64,000 nucleotides of DNA from Methylocella tundrae (GTDB taxonomy: Bacteria > Pseudomonadota > Alphaproteobacteria > Rhizobiales > Beijerinckiaceae), in NCBI RefSeq assembly GCF_038024855.1, contig NZ_CP139089.1, positions 310,001 to 374,000 on the forward strand, given 5' to 3'. The first letter of the stretch is position 1. The number at the start of each line of letters is the position of its first letter. A model generated the notes under the pieces. That model made no database searches. It saw nothing but the letters and a program-made list of their open reading frames with translations, and had not been told where the DNA came from. This document shows positions 26,851-37,200 of the stretch, piece by piece. The translations under genes were made by a program, and so were the position numbers.

Positions 26851-28509
26851 CTACCGCAGCAAAGCTTCAAGCCCTTCGATCCGGTCAGCTTCGCGCGCCG
26901 GCTTGTCCCAGCGGATGCGGGCGATGCGCGGAAAGCGCATCGCAACGCCCGATTTATGCCGGCTCGAGCGGTTCAGCCCTTCAAAGGCGATCTCGAGGAC
27001 GAGCCCCTCGGCGCGTCCGTAGGCGACCTCCCGCACGGGACCGAATCGATTGACGGTGTGGTTGCGGACATAGCGGTCGAGCTCGATCAACTCCGCATCC
27101 GTGAAACCGAAGTAAGCCTTGCCGACGGGAACCAGCCGGGCTCCTTCGGGCTCGTCGCGCCAGACGCCGAAGGTGAAGTCGGAATAATAGGATGAGCGTT
27201 TGCCGTGGCCGCGCTGCGCATACATGAGCACGGCGTCGACCGTGAAGGGGTCGCGCTTCCATTTGTACCAGAGGCCTTTCGGACGCCCCGGCACATAGAT
27301 CGAATCCTTCCGCTTCAGCATCAAGCCTTCGATCGCCTCGGCGTTTTGCCCGGCGCCGAAGGCCGCCGGATTTTTCCGCGCCTGCGCCAGTTCCTCCCAG
27401 GAGACGAAGGGAACAAGCGGCGATAGATCAAGCCGGGAACAACCGGCCGCCGCGGCGAAGGCTTCGAGCCTGGCGCGCCTTTCGGTGAACGTCAGCGCAC
27501 GCAAATCCTCGCCGTCCTGCCGCAACAGATCATAGGCGCGAATGTGAGCTGGGAACTCGGCAAGGAGTTTGACCGAAGCCGTCTTGCGGTTCAGCCTTTG
27601 CTGGAGCACGCCAAACGGCTCGACGCGGGCGTCCCTGACGATGAGCAATTCGCCATCGAGCGAAAAAGCCTCGAAGGGAAGCTGCACGAGACATTCCGTA
27701 AGGTCCGGGAAGGCTGCGGAAATATCTTCGCCCGTGCGCGAAAACAGACGCATCGCCCGGCGTCCGTCGCCGTCGCGCCCGCTCGCCGCCTGAACCCTGA
27801 TTCCATCCCATTTCCATTCGCCGATGAAATCGGACGGAACAATTTCATCGAAATCCCTCTCTTCGATCGCATGAGCAAGCATGGCGGGACAAAAGGGCGC
27901 GGGATCAGAAGGGTCCGGCCGGTCCTCGCGACCCTCCATCCAGGCGAAGAGATCAAGGTAAGGCGGCCTCAAGCTGTGCCATGTCTCTTCGACTTCATTC
28001 GGTTTCTTGCCGCCGAGTTCAGCGACCGCCGTCTTCGCCAGCCGCGCGGAAACGCCGACGCGCAGCGAGCCGGTGATCAGCTTCAACAGCGCCCAGCGGC
28101 CGGTCTCATCCAGCGCGTCGAGCCAGGCTGCGAGCCGGCTTGCAAGACCGATCTTGCCGCCGGAGCCGAGTTCGCGCACCACATCCGAAAGCAGCAGAGG
28201 CGCGCCATTGTCGCCGGCGTCCCGATTTGCGTCAGGGCGATCTGGCCAGAGCAGAGCGACGGTTTCCGACAGATCGCCGACGAAATCATAGGAAAGCGCA
28301 AACAGGACAGGATCGACGCGTTCGCTGATGAGGCCGCGAATAAGGCCGGGCTTGGCGTGCTGAAAGGATAGCGCGCCGGTGAGCGCCGCAAGCGCATAGC
28401 CGCGCTCCGGGTCCGGCTGATGGCGGAAAAATTCCGTCATCAAACGCAATTTGCCGAGGCGCGATGGCTCGAAAGCGAGGCGGTCGAGGAGTTCGGCGAA
28501 AGCGTTCAA
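26851..28509 (-). CDS. ATP-dependent DNA ligase, ligase-associated DNA damage response type
   Basis: The 552-residue protein has an N-terminal DNA-binding domain (about 1-190), a nucleotidyltransferase core with catalytic Lys in EWKWDGIRVQ near 210, and an OB-fold C-terminus. It matches the LigB/LigC-like ligases found with a metallo-beta-lactamase exonuclease, a DEXH helicase and PdeM. The start is a TTG at 28509 that overlaps the exonuclease stop (TTGA) and follows GGAGGAG. All four partner genes are within 7 kb here. The likely role is an accessory DNA repair pathway; the exact lesion is unknown. Confidence 0.93.
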   Translation of the reverse strand: MNAFAELLDRLAFEPSRLGKLRLMTEFFRHQPDPERGYALAALTGALSFQHAKPGLIRGLISERVDPVLFALSYDFVGDLSETVALLWPDRPDANRDAGDNGAPLLLSDVVRELGSGGKIGLASRLAAWLDALDETGRWALLKLITGSLRVGVSARLAKTAVAELGGKKPNEVEETWHSLRPPYLDLFAWMEGREDRPDPSDPAPFCPAMLAHAIEERDFDEIVPSDFIGEWKWDGIRVQAASGRDGDGRRAMRLFSRTGEDISAAFPDLTECLVQLPFEAFSLDGELLIVRDARVEPFGVLQQRLNRKTASVKLLAEFPAHIRAYDLLRQDGEDLRALTFTERRARLEAFAAAAGCSRLDLSPLVPFVSWEELAQARKNPAAFGAGQNAEAIEGLMLKRKDSIYVPGRPKGLWYKWKRDPFTVDAVLMYAQRGHGKRSSYYSDFTFGVWRDEPEGARLVPVGKAYFGFTDAELIELDRYVRNHTVNRFGPVREVAYGRAEGLVLEIAFEGLNRSSRHKSGVAMRFPRIARIRWDKPAREADRIEGLEALLR

Positions 28510-29540
28510 GCGCTCTCCTCCGTGGCGGGCTGACCTTCGTTTTCCTCGTCGCCATAGCCGAGCAGATGCAAAGGCTCGGCCTCGATCCCGGCGCCGCGCG
28601 CCCAATGGACGAGAGCTTCCGCCTCGCCATGCGTCACCAGCGCCTTTTCGCAGCCGGTCTCGATGATGGTCTGCGTCAGGCCGTCCCAGTCGGCGTGATC
28701 GGAAATGACGAGAGGCAGTTCAACGCCCCGCTGGCGCGCCCGTGCTCGCACCCGCATCCAGCCAGAAGCGAGGGCCGCCACCGGATCCGGAAATTTCCGG
28801 GACCATAGGTCCTGCAAGGCGCCCGGCGGACAGATCACGATTTCGCCCGCGAGTTTCGCGCGATCGCTGAGAGCGACACTGCGCAATTCGCCAAGCTCGA
28901 TCCCTCGCCCCTGATAAAAGGCCGTCAGTTTTTCGACGCCGCCGTGCAGATAGATCGGCCGGTCATAGCCGGCCGCGCGCAGCAGGGCGATGATGCGCTG
29001 CGCCTTGCCGAGCGCATAGGCGCCGACGAGATGCGCGCGTTCGGGAAAAAGACTTTGTGAAGCAAGAAGCTTTTCGATCTCATCCTTCGTCTTCGAGCGC
29101 CGGAACACCGGCAGGCCGAATGTCGCCTCGGTGATGAAGACGTTGCAGGATAAGGGTTCGAATGGCGCGCAGGTCGGGTCGGCCTCGCGCTTGTAATCTC
29201 CCGAAGCGACGATGACGCACGTCCTGTCCGCCATTCGGATCTGCGCAGAGCCGAGGACATGGCCCGCCGGATGAAAACTGACATCGATCGCGCCGAGCCG
29301 CAGTTGGTCGCCATAGGCGACAGTCTGCGTCGACCCGGCAAAAGCGGAGCCGAGCCGAATGGCCATGATCTCCAGCGTTTCGCGCGTTGCGAGAACAGCG
29401 CCGTGACCGGCGCGGGCATGATCCGAGTGCGCATGTGTGATGAGCGCGCGCGGGACCGGCCGCAGCGGATCGACAAAAAAATCGCCCGCCGGGCAATAAA
29501 GACCAGCGGGCGTCAGGGAGAGAAAATAAGCTGACGCCAT
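28506..29540 (-). CDS. ligase-associated exonuclease, metallo-beta-lactamase fold
   Basis: The 344-residue protein has the metal-binding motif ITHAHSDHARAGHG near residue 36, further metal-ligand regions FHPAGHVLGSAQI and SGDYKREADP, and a beta-CASP-like C-terminal part with ISDHADWDGL. It belongs to the family of putative DNA-repair exonucleases co-occurring with ATP-dependent ligases. It is translationally coupled to the ligase by a four-base overlap. Confidence 0.92.
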   Translation of the reverse strand: MASAYFLSLTPAGLYCPAGDFFVDPLRPVPRALITHAHSDHARAGHGAVLATRETLEIMAIRLGSAFAGSTQTVAYGDQLRLGAIDVSFHPAGHVLGSAQIRMADRTCVIVASGDYKREADPTCAPFEPLSCNVFITEATFGLPVFRRSKTKDEIEKLLASQSLFPERAHLVGAYALGKAQRIIALLRAAGYDRPIYLHGGVEKLTAFYQGRGIELGELRSVALSDRAKLAGEIVICPPGALQDLWSRKFPDPVAALASGWMRVRARARQRGVELPLVISDHADWDGLTQTIIETGCEKALVTHGEAEALVHWARGAGIEAEPLHLLGYGDEENEGQPATEESA

Positions 29541-29609
29541 GATCCCGAGATGGGGAAGAGACCCGACGTCAGCAAGATCCGCCGGCGAAGCCTCGCCGGA
29601 TTGAAACTT

Positions 29610-29924
29610 TCAGTTCGCGCAGACGAGCCCGCGGGTCACATAGACGCGGCCATCGGGGCCGGTGACGCGGGTGACGCGCACGCAATCTTCATCTTCGCCG
29701 GGAGCGGCGCGGCCAAGCTGCATTGCCGGACCCCGAGCCAGCGGCTCGTAACCTGGCGAATATACGCTCCTATGCTCAAAGATCTGGCTCGTGTCGGCAA
29801 TTTTGCTCTTCGGCGTCATCGTCATCGGCGCCGCGAAGACAGCCACGCCAAGGCACGAAACCGCAATCCCCGCCATCGTGAATTTCAGGGCCTGCAATCC
29901 GATTGTTTTGCGAGAATTGACCAT
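29610..29924 (-). CDS. small exported protein of unknown function
   Basis: From the ATG at 29924, eight bases after AAGGAG, the product has 104 residues. It carries a signal peptide or anchor (about residues 10-32, ending AVFA-A), then a short polar body with two cysteines near the C-terminus (DCVRVTRVTGPDGRVYVTRGLVCAN). The cysteine-flanked GPDGRVYVTRG stretch resembles small periplasmic proteins of Rhizobiales with no assigned function. It lies between the exonuclease and the glycine-rich gene, inside the DNA-repair cluster, and its role there is unclear. Confidence 0.7.
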   Translation of the reverse strand: MVNSRKTIGLQALKFTMAGIAVSCLGVAVFAAPMTMTPKSKIADTSQIFEHRSVYSPGYEPLARGPAMQLGRAAPGEDEDCVRVTRVTGPDGRVYVTRGLVCAN

Positions 29925-30138
29925 CAGCCTGTCTCCTTCCACCCGGCGCGTCTGACACGACGACTTTCCTTCATCACGTCAGGGCACGCTGTGCGGCATC
30001 ACACCTATAACGCAGCGCAAGCTGGAAAGTTGCGCCGATCGCGCAACAAAATTAGCCAAAAATTAAACAAGCCCCGTCAATTCGACGGGGCTTCCGTAAT
30101 AAACCGACGCTGCTCGACTTTGCGGCCAAGCAAAAGCG

Positions 30139-30546
30139 TCAGTAGCAAACGCGCACGGGCCGATAGCCGAGGAAAAAGCCATAGCCGTCGTAAGCCGGCT
30201 GATTCTGGACATAGCAGCCGCCATAGCCGCCGTAGCCATAAGGATAGGCCGAGGCTGCGAGCGCGCCGACCGCAAGGCCGCCGATCAGACCGGCCGCCGC
30301 CGGACCGCCCCAGCCGCCGCCGCGCCAGCCTCCGCCCCAGCCGCCGCCGCGCCAGCCGCCACCGCGCCAGCCGCCGCCACCGCGCCAGCCGCCGCCGCCG
30401 CCGCCGTGCCAGCCGCCCCCGCCATGCCCGCCGCCGCCGTGCCAGCCCTGCGCCGCCGCAGGCGCCGTCACAAATGTCGCAGCGGGTAGAGCGAGCGCGA
30501 GAGTAGAGACCGCCACAATGGCGCCTTTCTTCAATCTGCTCATCAT
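30139..30546 (-). CDS. secreted Gly/Trp/Arg-repeat protein
   Basis: The 135-residue protein starts at the ATG at 30546 after AAGGAG. A signal peptide (about 1-31, ending AAA-Q) is followed by about 45 residues of GGGW, HGGGG and WRGGG repeats, a small Ala/Gly-rich hydrophobic patch, then a Tyr/Gly-rich tail with two cysteines (GGCYVQ...RPVRVCY). Similar low-complexity exported proteins are common in Rhizobiales and are unassigned. The upstream in-frame extension (to 30996) overlaps the helicase gene and is rejected. It is divergent from the helicase. Confidence 0.8.
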   Translation of the reverse strand: MMSRLKKGAIVAVSTLALALPAATFVTAPAAAQGWHGGGGHGGGGWHGGGGGGWRGGGGWRGGGWRGGGWGGGWRGGGWGGPAAAGLIGGLAVGALAASAYPYGYGGYGGCYVQNQPAYDGYGFFLGYRPVRVCY

Positions 30547-30783
30547 TTTCGATCTCCTTAACCTAAGGGCAGGCAAGCAAACCCACCGCCCGCTTAACCA
30601 TACATATGGAGGGCCTCTCCTGAACGTCCAATGAATGACGACGCTGCCGATTGGTTCAACTTCAGGAGAGTTGGGGGTCATTGCCGCGCACTGAGAATTT
30701 TTCGCTGCGATGACTATTTCACGCTGGGGCGCCCCGACGCGCCGCCCGCGCGCGGGCCGCCCCTCACATTCCAAGGGCCTTTT

Positions 30784-33342
30784 GTGACTGGCTTCGACTT
30801 TGATCTTCCGCCGCGCTTTCTCGCCTGGTTTTCCGCGCGGGGCTGGAGCCCGCGCCGGCATCAGATCGAACTCCTGCGCTTGGCCCGCGAAACAAATACG
30901 CTGCTGATCGCGCCAACCGGCGCCGGCAAGACCCTCGCCGGATTTCTGCCGAGCCTTGTTGATCTCGAAATGCCGGCGAAACGGCGCGCCTTGCACACGC
31001 TCTACATCTCACCCCTCAAGGCGCTCGCCGTCGACGTCGAGCGCAATCTCGAGACGCCGATCGCCGAAATGGGCCTTGGCGTCAAGGTCGAGACGCGGAC
31101 GGGAGACACATCGGCCGCAAAACGCCAGCGCCAGCGTCGCGATCCTCCCGACATTCTGCTGACGACGCCGGAGCAGCTCGCGCTTTTGCTCGCGAGCCCC
31201 GACGCAGAGCATCTTTTCGCGGGACTGCGCCACGTCGTCTTCGATGAGCTGCACGCCATCGCCGCCTCCAAACGGGGCGACCTCCTGAGCCTCGGCCTCG
31301 CGCGCCTGCGCTCGCTGGCGCCGGGGCTGCGGGCGATCGGCCTCTCTGCGACCGTCCGCGATCCCGCCGAACTGCGGCGCTGGCTTGCGCCGCAGGGGCG
31401 TGCAGAAGCCTGCGCCGCCCTTGTCATCGCGGAGCCGGGCGCGCCGCCGGACCTCTCCATCCTCGACACGAAAGAGCGCCTGCCGTGGGCGGGTCATAGC
31501 GCGCGCCATGCGCTGGGAGAGATCTACGCCGCGATCAGGGCCGCGAAGATGAGCCTCGTTTTCGTCAATACGCGCGCGCAGGCGGAATATATCTTCCAGG
31601 AGCTGTGGCGGCGCAACGACGATGGCCTCGCGATCGCCCTGCATCATGGCTCGCTCGACGTCCAGCAGCGTCGCGGGGTCGAGGAGGCGATGGCCGCTGG
31701 CCGGCTGAAGTCCGTCGTCTGTACATCGACGCTCGATCTCGGCATCGACTGGGGCGACGTCGACCTCGTTATCAATATAGGCGCGCCGAAGGGCGCGAGC
31801 CGGCTCGCCCAGAGGATCGGCCGCGCCAATCACCGGCTCGACGAGCCTTCGCGCGCAATCCTCGTGCCGGCCAATCGCTTCGAAGTGCTGGAGTGCCGCG
31901 CCGCCGTCGACGCCGCGCGGGAGGGCGCGCAGGATACGGCGCTGGCGCGCTCGGGCGCCCTCGACGTTCTTTGCCAGCACATCCTCGGCATGGCTTGCGC
32001 CGCGCCCTTTGACGCCACGGCCCTTTTCGCCGAGGCGCGGTCCGCGGCGCCTTATGCGGCGCTCACGCGCGAAAATTTCGAGTCCGCGCTCGCCTTCGTC
32101 GCGACCGGCGGCTATGCGCTGAAAACCTATGAGCGATTCGCCAGGATCAAGCAGACGCCCGATGGACGGTGGCGCATCGCCAATGGACGCGTCGCCCAGA
32201 CCTACCGGCTGAACGTCGGGACCATCATCGAGGCTGATCTTTTGAAAGTGCGGCTCGTTCCCGGCGGCGCTAGGCCGGCGGCGTCTTATACGGGTCCGCT
32301 GCGCCGGGGAGGGCGGGTGCTCGGCGAGATCGAGGAATCCTTCATCGAAATGCTGGCGCCGAAGGATACGTTTCTATTCGGCGGCGAGATTTTGGCGCTG
32401 CAGGGCGTCGTAGAAAACGAGGCCCTGGTTTCGCGCGCGAACGCCGAGACGCCAAAAATCCCCTCTTACGCCGGCGGAAAATTCCCGCTCTCGACCTATC
32501 TCGCCATGCGCGTGCGGGGCATCTTATCCAACCCCGCGGGCTGGAGCGCCTTGCCGGATCAGGTCGCCGATTGGCTCGACCTGCAGCGCCAGCGATCCGC
32601 TTTGCCGCCGCCGGACGAGCTTCTCGTTGAGTCCTTTCCGCGGGGAGGACGCTTTTATCTCGCGCTCTATCCGTTCGAAGGGCGGCTCGCCCATACGACG
32701 CTCGCCATGCTGGTGACGCGGCGCATGGAGCGCGCCGGGCTGAAGCCGCAGGGTTTCGTCGCCAATGATTATGCGCTTTGCATCTGGTCCGTGAGCAATC
32801 TCGGCGCGCTGTTCGAGAAAGGGTCGGTGCGGCTCGAGGATTTATTGAGCGAGGACATGCTCGGCGACGACCTTGAGGAGTGGCTGGAAGAATCGGCGCT
32901 GATGAAGCGCACGTTTCGCAATTGCGCGATCATTTCGGGGCTCATCGAGCGCAATTTTATTGATCGGCGCAAGACCGGCCGTCAGGTCAAGATATCGACC
33001 GACCTCATCTACGATGTGCTGCGCCGGCATGAGCCGCAGCATCTTCTGCTGCGAGCTGCGCGCGCGGACGCCGCGACGGGGCTCCTCGATCTCGACCGGC
33101 TGACGCATATGCTGACCCGCGTGCGCGGCAAGATCATTCACAAGGCGCTGTCTCGCGTCTCGCCGCTCGCTGTGCCGGTCCTGCTCGAGATCGGGCGCGA
33201 GACAGTCTATGGGGAAGCCCAGGACGTCGTTCTCGCCGAGGCTGCGCAGACCCTTGTGGACGAGGTTCTCGCCGAAACTCCTGCCGCTGAGGAAAATCTT
33301 GCCAAGGCTGCGCCGGTGAGGAAAGGTCGCGGGAAGCCTTAG
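30784..33342 (+). CDS. ligase-associated DEXH-box helicase, Lhr-like
   Basis: From a GTG at 30784 (AAGGG about seven bases upstream) the protein has 852 residues. It has a superfamily 2 core with Walker A APTGAGKT near residue 42, a Walker B motif VVFDELH, SAT motif GLSATVRD, the helicase C domain ending QRIGRANHR, then winged-helix and DEAD-associated domains as in Lhr. It pairs with the ligase, exonuclease and PdeM genes. Lhr-core helicases unwind RNA:DNA hybrids in mycobacteria; the substrate here is unknown. A longer in-frame extension to 30631 is possible but unlike family N-termini. Confidence 0.93.
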   Translation: MTGFDFDLPPRFLAWFSARGWSPRRHQIELLRLARETNTLLIAPTGAGKTLAGFLPSLVDLEMPAKRRALHTLYISPLKALAVDVERNLETPIAEMGLGVKVETRTGDTSAAKRQRQRRDPPDILLTTPEQLALLLASPDAEHLFAGLRHVVFDELHAIAASKRGDLLSLGLARLRSLAPGLRAIGLSATVRDPAELRRWLAPQGRAEACAALVIAEPGAPPDLSILDTKERLPWAGHSARHALGEIYAAIRAAKMSLVFVNTRAQAEYIFQELWRRNDDGLAIALHHGSLDVQQRRGVEEAMAAGRLKSVVCTSTLDLGIDWGDVDLVINIGAPKGASRLAQRIGRANHRLDEPSRAILVPANRFEVLECRAAVDAAREGAQDTALARSGALDVLCQHILGMACAAPFDATALFAEARSAAPYAALTRENFESALAFVATGGYALKTYERFARIKQTPDGRWRIANGRVAQTYRLNVGTIIEADLLKVRLVPGGARPAASYTGPLRRGGRVLGEIEESFIEMLAPKDTFLFGGEILALQGVVENEALVSRANAETPKIPSYAGGKFPLSTYLAMRVRGILSNPAGWSALPDQVADWLDLQRQRSALPPPDELLVESFPRGGRFYLALYPFEGRLAHTTLAMLVTRRMERAGLKPQGFVANDYALCIWSVSNLGALFEKGSVRLEDLLSEDMLGDDLEEWLEESALMKRTFRNCAIISGLIERNFIDRRKTGRQVKISTDLIYDVLRRHEPQHLLLRAARADAATGLLDLDRLTHMLTRVRGKIIHKALSRVSPLAVPVLLEIGRETVYGEAQDVVLAEAAQTLVDEVLAETPAAEENLAKAAPVRKGRGKP

Positions 33343-33395
33343 GCGGCGGCGCTTTCGAGCCGCTGGAAAGGCCGGAACAGGAGCTCTTTCTGACG

Positions 33396-34115
33396 ATGCG
33401 GCACGCCGCCCGAAGACATTTGCGAGTGGAGGCTGTGCTCTCGATCCTCGACGTTGATTTTGTCGCCGACCCCCTCGGAGCGCTTTTCTGGCGCGAGGAA
33501 CGCCTGCTCGTCGTCGCCGACCTGCATTTCGAAAAGGGTTCGGCTTTCGCAGCGAAGGGCGTTTTTCTGCCGCCTTACGACACCGCCGCGACTCTTGTCT
33601 CGCTTGCGCAGCTGATCGCCTATTACGAGCCGCGATGCGTGGTCGCGCTCGGCGATTCTTTTCATGACGGCGCAGCCGGCGATCGCATGAGCGACGCGGA
33701 CCGGAGCGGCGTCGGCGGCTTGCAGCAGGGCCGAGACTGGATCTGGATCGCAGGAAATCATGACCGCGAATTGCCGCGCGGTTTGTCCGGCGAGGCGCGA
33801 AACGAACTCGCCGTCGGGCGCATGACGTTCCGGCATGAGCCAGCAGCGGGCGCGATCGGCGAAATCGCGGGGCATCTTCATCCCGTCGCCAGGGTCGCGG
33901 GGCGCGGCGGCTCGGTCCGGCGCCGCAGTTTCGTCAGCGATGGCGCGCGTTGCGTGCTGCCGGCTTTCGGCGCCTTCGCCGGCGGCCTCAATCTGCATGA
34001 TTCGGCCTTTGATCCGCTGTTCGGCGGCCCCGCGCGCTCTTTTGCGATTCTCGCTCATGTGATGGGGAGGAGCGCCGTCTACCGGGTTCCCCATCGGCTT
34101 TGCCTGCCGGACTGA
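33396..34115 (+). CDS. pdeM: PdeM-like calcineurin-fold endonuclease
   Basis: The 239-residue protein shows the metallophosphoesterase motifs in order: VVADLHFEKG, VALGDSFHD, IAGNHDRELP, and IAGHLHPVARV. These give two-metal phosphodiesterase chemistry. PdeM is the fourth component of the ligase-associated DNA damage response set. It follows the helicase by 53 bases and is probably cotranscribed. The first 15 residues are poorly conserved, so the true start may be a later codon such as the GTG at 33426. Confidence 0.9.
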   Translation: MRHAARRHLRVEAVLSILDVDFVADPLGALFWREERLLVVADLHFEKGSAFAAKGVFLPPYDTAATLVSLAQLIAYYEPRCVVALGDSFHDGAAGDRMSDADRSGVGGLQQGRDWIWIAGNHDRELPRGLSGEARNELAVGRMTFRHEPAAGAIGEIAGHLHPVARVAGRGGSVRRRSFVSDGARCVLPAFGAFAGGLNLHDSAFDPLFGGPARSFAILAHVMGRSAVYRVPHRLCLPD

Positions 34116-34268
34116 CCGCAAGGCGGCGGCGCGACTGTCGGCCGGCGCAAGAGAAAAAGGAACATCATCGATTCCATGTATCTTACTTCGCGCGCCCAAA
34201 GTTACTTCGCGTGACCAATGGGCGTTTGGCGTCTTGGCGCGCGGGCCGTCCTCCGGTCCCTCAAAACG

Positions 34269-37200
34269 CTAAAGATTCGACGCCTTCCTTTGCGTCGGGA
34301 GCGCTGCTGGCGCCGAGGCGATAGCCGGATTTCCAGAAACGCTGATTTCATTGACCGCGGGATCGAGCCGCCGCGGCCGGAAAGTGCTGGCCGCGGCCGT
34401 CGCGGCGGCGAGATCGGTCGGAGAAAGTTTCAGCGCCATCTCGTCGCGTTTACGGGCGGCCTCCTGATCGCCTGTCGCCGCCGCGATCGAAAACCAGGTG
34501 TAGGAGCGGGCGGCGTCGTGCGAGAGGCTTGAGCCTCGCGCCAAAAGAACGGCAAGGTTGAACTGACTGTCGCGAATGCCGAAGGCGGCGGCTTTTTCGA
34601 ACCATGCCGCAGCGTTTGCATAATCCGGTTCGCCATCGACGCCCTCCGCGGCGAGAACCCCGAGATTATGCATCGCCCGGGCGTTGCCTTGCTCGGCAGC
34701 CGCGAGATAAAGGCTTTGCGCCCGCGCGAGATCGCGTCCGCCGCCGACGCCTTTTTCACTCAGCACCGCGAGGCGATATTGCGCAAGCGCCAGACCCTGA
34801 TCCGCGGCTTTGGCGTAATATTGCGCCGCCAGCGCCATATCCTGCGAGCCGGCGCGCCCGTCGGCAAAACGGACGCCAAGTTCGAATTGAGCTGGCGCGT
34901 CGCCGGCGTCTGCCTTGGCGCGCAGCTGCTCCAGCGGCATTCCGGGCAAGCTTGCGATGACCGTCGGAGCGCCGGCCAGCGGCTGCGGAGCCGCCGCGAT
35001 GGGTGCAGGCGCGGAATGGATCACGCCAGCGTGTCCGGCGATCGCGCCGACAATGATCGGATCGCTTCCAGCTATGGCGTGCATGAAGGGCGCGCCGTGG
35101 CTCAAGGGCGGATTTTCAGCCGGCGGGGGAGCTTGCCGCAGCGGCGACAGAACATTGAGGGGGGCCGGATCGAAGAGGCGCGAATCGCGCAGAGCCGCGT
35201 TCGCCTTGACATTATTCTGCGGTGCAATCGGCTCGCGCTTCACCGCGGCGGCGCTTGGCGGCGCCGCTTTGGCTGATTTCACGGCGGCGGACGTCGCGCC
35301 AGGCGCTGCGAGCGTTGGTCCTCCAGCGAGATTGCCGCCGCGCTGAGGCCGGAGGGCGCTGCTCGCGGCCCCTTTGCCGATCGCATTTAGAAAGCTTGCC
35401 GGATCGAGGCTTTTGAGGCTGCCGTTTCGCGCGACCGTATAGGCGCCGAGGGCAAGGCACAGGGCGGCGATCGCCAGAAGGATCGGCCGCCGATGAGCGC
35501 TGAAAAAACCGCCACTCGCGCCGGCATGGTCGCCAGCCGGAGCTTGCCCCTTGAGAGAGCCGTCCGCTTCGAATTGCGCTGCCTGAGCCGCGCGCCGCGC
35601 CGCCGCGATGAAATCTGCGCGTCCGCCACCGCCGGCTTCTCGCTCCGGCTGCGGCGGCTCGCCGGACGCTCGATGCTCCGGCGCTTCCCGTCTGCGCGGC
35701 GATCCGCTTCCAGGCTCGATCAGGAGATCGGCAGGCTCTACGTCCTTTTGGCCATTGACCGCTGTTCCGTCGGCGGCCTGAGCGGCGTCGCGGCTGAAGA
35801 GGCTGTGGGGGACGCTCTCCTTCGTGCTGACGAGAACGGGGCCGGGCGCGCCGGAGAGGGGCCGCCGCTGTAGAGTTTCAGTCGAGAAAAAATCGCCTTC
35901 CTGATCGCCTCTCGGGCGGCGCTCGGCGCGGGGCGTCAGCAGCGGCAGCAGCCGGTCGGCCGCCGGGCGCATCTCCCCGAGATCAGCCTCCATTACGGCG
36001 AGCCGATCGGCGACCTTTCCAACAGTCTCCTGAACCGCGTTGAGAGCAAGATGTATGCGTTTGTCGGCTTCGTCGCGAGTGGCCCGCAAATCGGCGATTT
36101 CGCGCGTCAGCCGCCTGTCGTGACCGCCGCCCTCCGTCCGCCGATCGAGGTCCGCCGGCAGAGCGCCCTCGCGGTCGGCGTCCCGGGCCGCGGCGTTCGA
36201 CGCGATCTCGCGAATCTCTTCCATCTGCTCGAAAAGGCGGCTGATCGATTGCTCGAGACGGGCCAGGGAGGACAAGCCCTTATCGGCCCCGTCGAGACGC
36301 TCGGCGATGGCGCTGATTTCACGATCGAGCGATTGGATCGAAAGATCGCTGGCCCCAGGCTGCCGCGCCGCTTCTATCTTGCCTGCGAGCGATTGGACAA
36401 TATCTTTGAGGCTGTCGGTCTCGCTCGCCGCCGCCGCCAGTCCGCTCTCGAGCTTTTCGGTCAGGTGCTTCTCGGCCGCCGCTACGCGCTCCGTCAATGT
36501 GTCGTAGGGGCCTGAATCGCAGCTTCGAGCAATGGCCTCCTCGACCTTTCGCGTCAACGCGCGAAGCTCCGCTTCAATCATTTTGATGGCCGAATGCGAG
36601 GCAGCGGCATCGTCCGCCGCAGCGCGCCTCGTTGCGGCGGGGCGAGGCATTGGCGTCGAAACCGCGCCGTCCGGGCGCGGACCGGCGACAGGGGCGGCGG
36701 CCTGCTCGCGCGACCGAGGGGGCTCCTGCAAAGGCCGATTGAATTGTTCGCCGGGCCAGCCGCCTCGGCGGGCGGCCCGCAAATCAGCGCCAGCGCGCCG
36801 CTCGCCCAAGGCTCTCATAAGGGCGGTCAAATCGCGAATGCTAGCCTCGAGATCGGGGAGCCTTTCAACCGGTGAAAGCGCTGCCGTTTCTGCGATGCGG
36901 CGCGGCCCGGCGGCCGAGCTTGCGGGGACCGGGTTTTCACCCGCCGCCGCGCTGCCCGCTGGCGCAAGCGGGTGCGGCGCGTCCATTTTTCCCAAGGTCT
37001 GCTGATCAGGCGAGGGGCTTGATTTGGCGAGTTCGGCGCGACGGGCGGCGGCTTTCCGGAGCCGCGCTTCGATTTCTGTCAAGGCGCCTGTCAAAGACTG
37101 ATCGTCGTCATGGCCGCCGCCGGCGCGAAGGCGCTGCTCGATCTCGTCAAGCCGGCGCGTCAGTTCAGTCAGGCTCTCTCCGCCATCGCTATCCGTTGAG

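Noticed and set aside
30547..30996. N-terminal extension of the glycine-rich gene
   Set aside because: It overlaps the helicase gene; the ATG at 30546 has a strong ribosome binding site and signal peptide.
34116..34268. Possible small genes after pdeM
   Set aside because: Frames are short, run into the PodJ-like gene and have no ribosome binding site.
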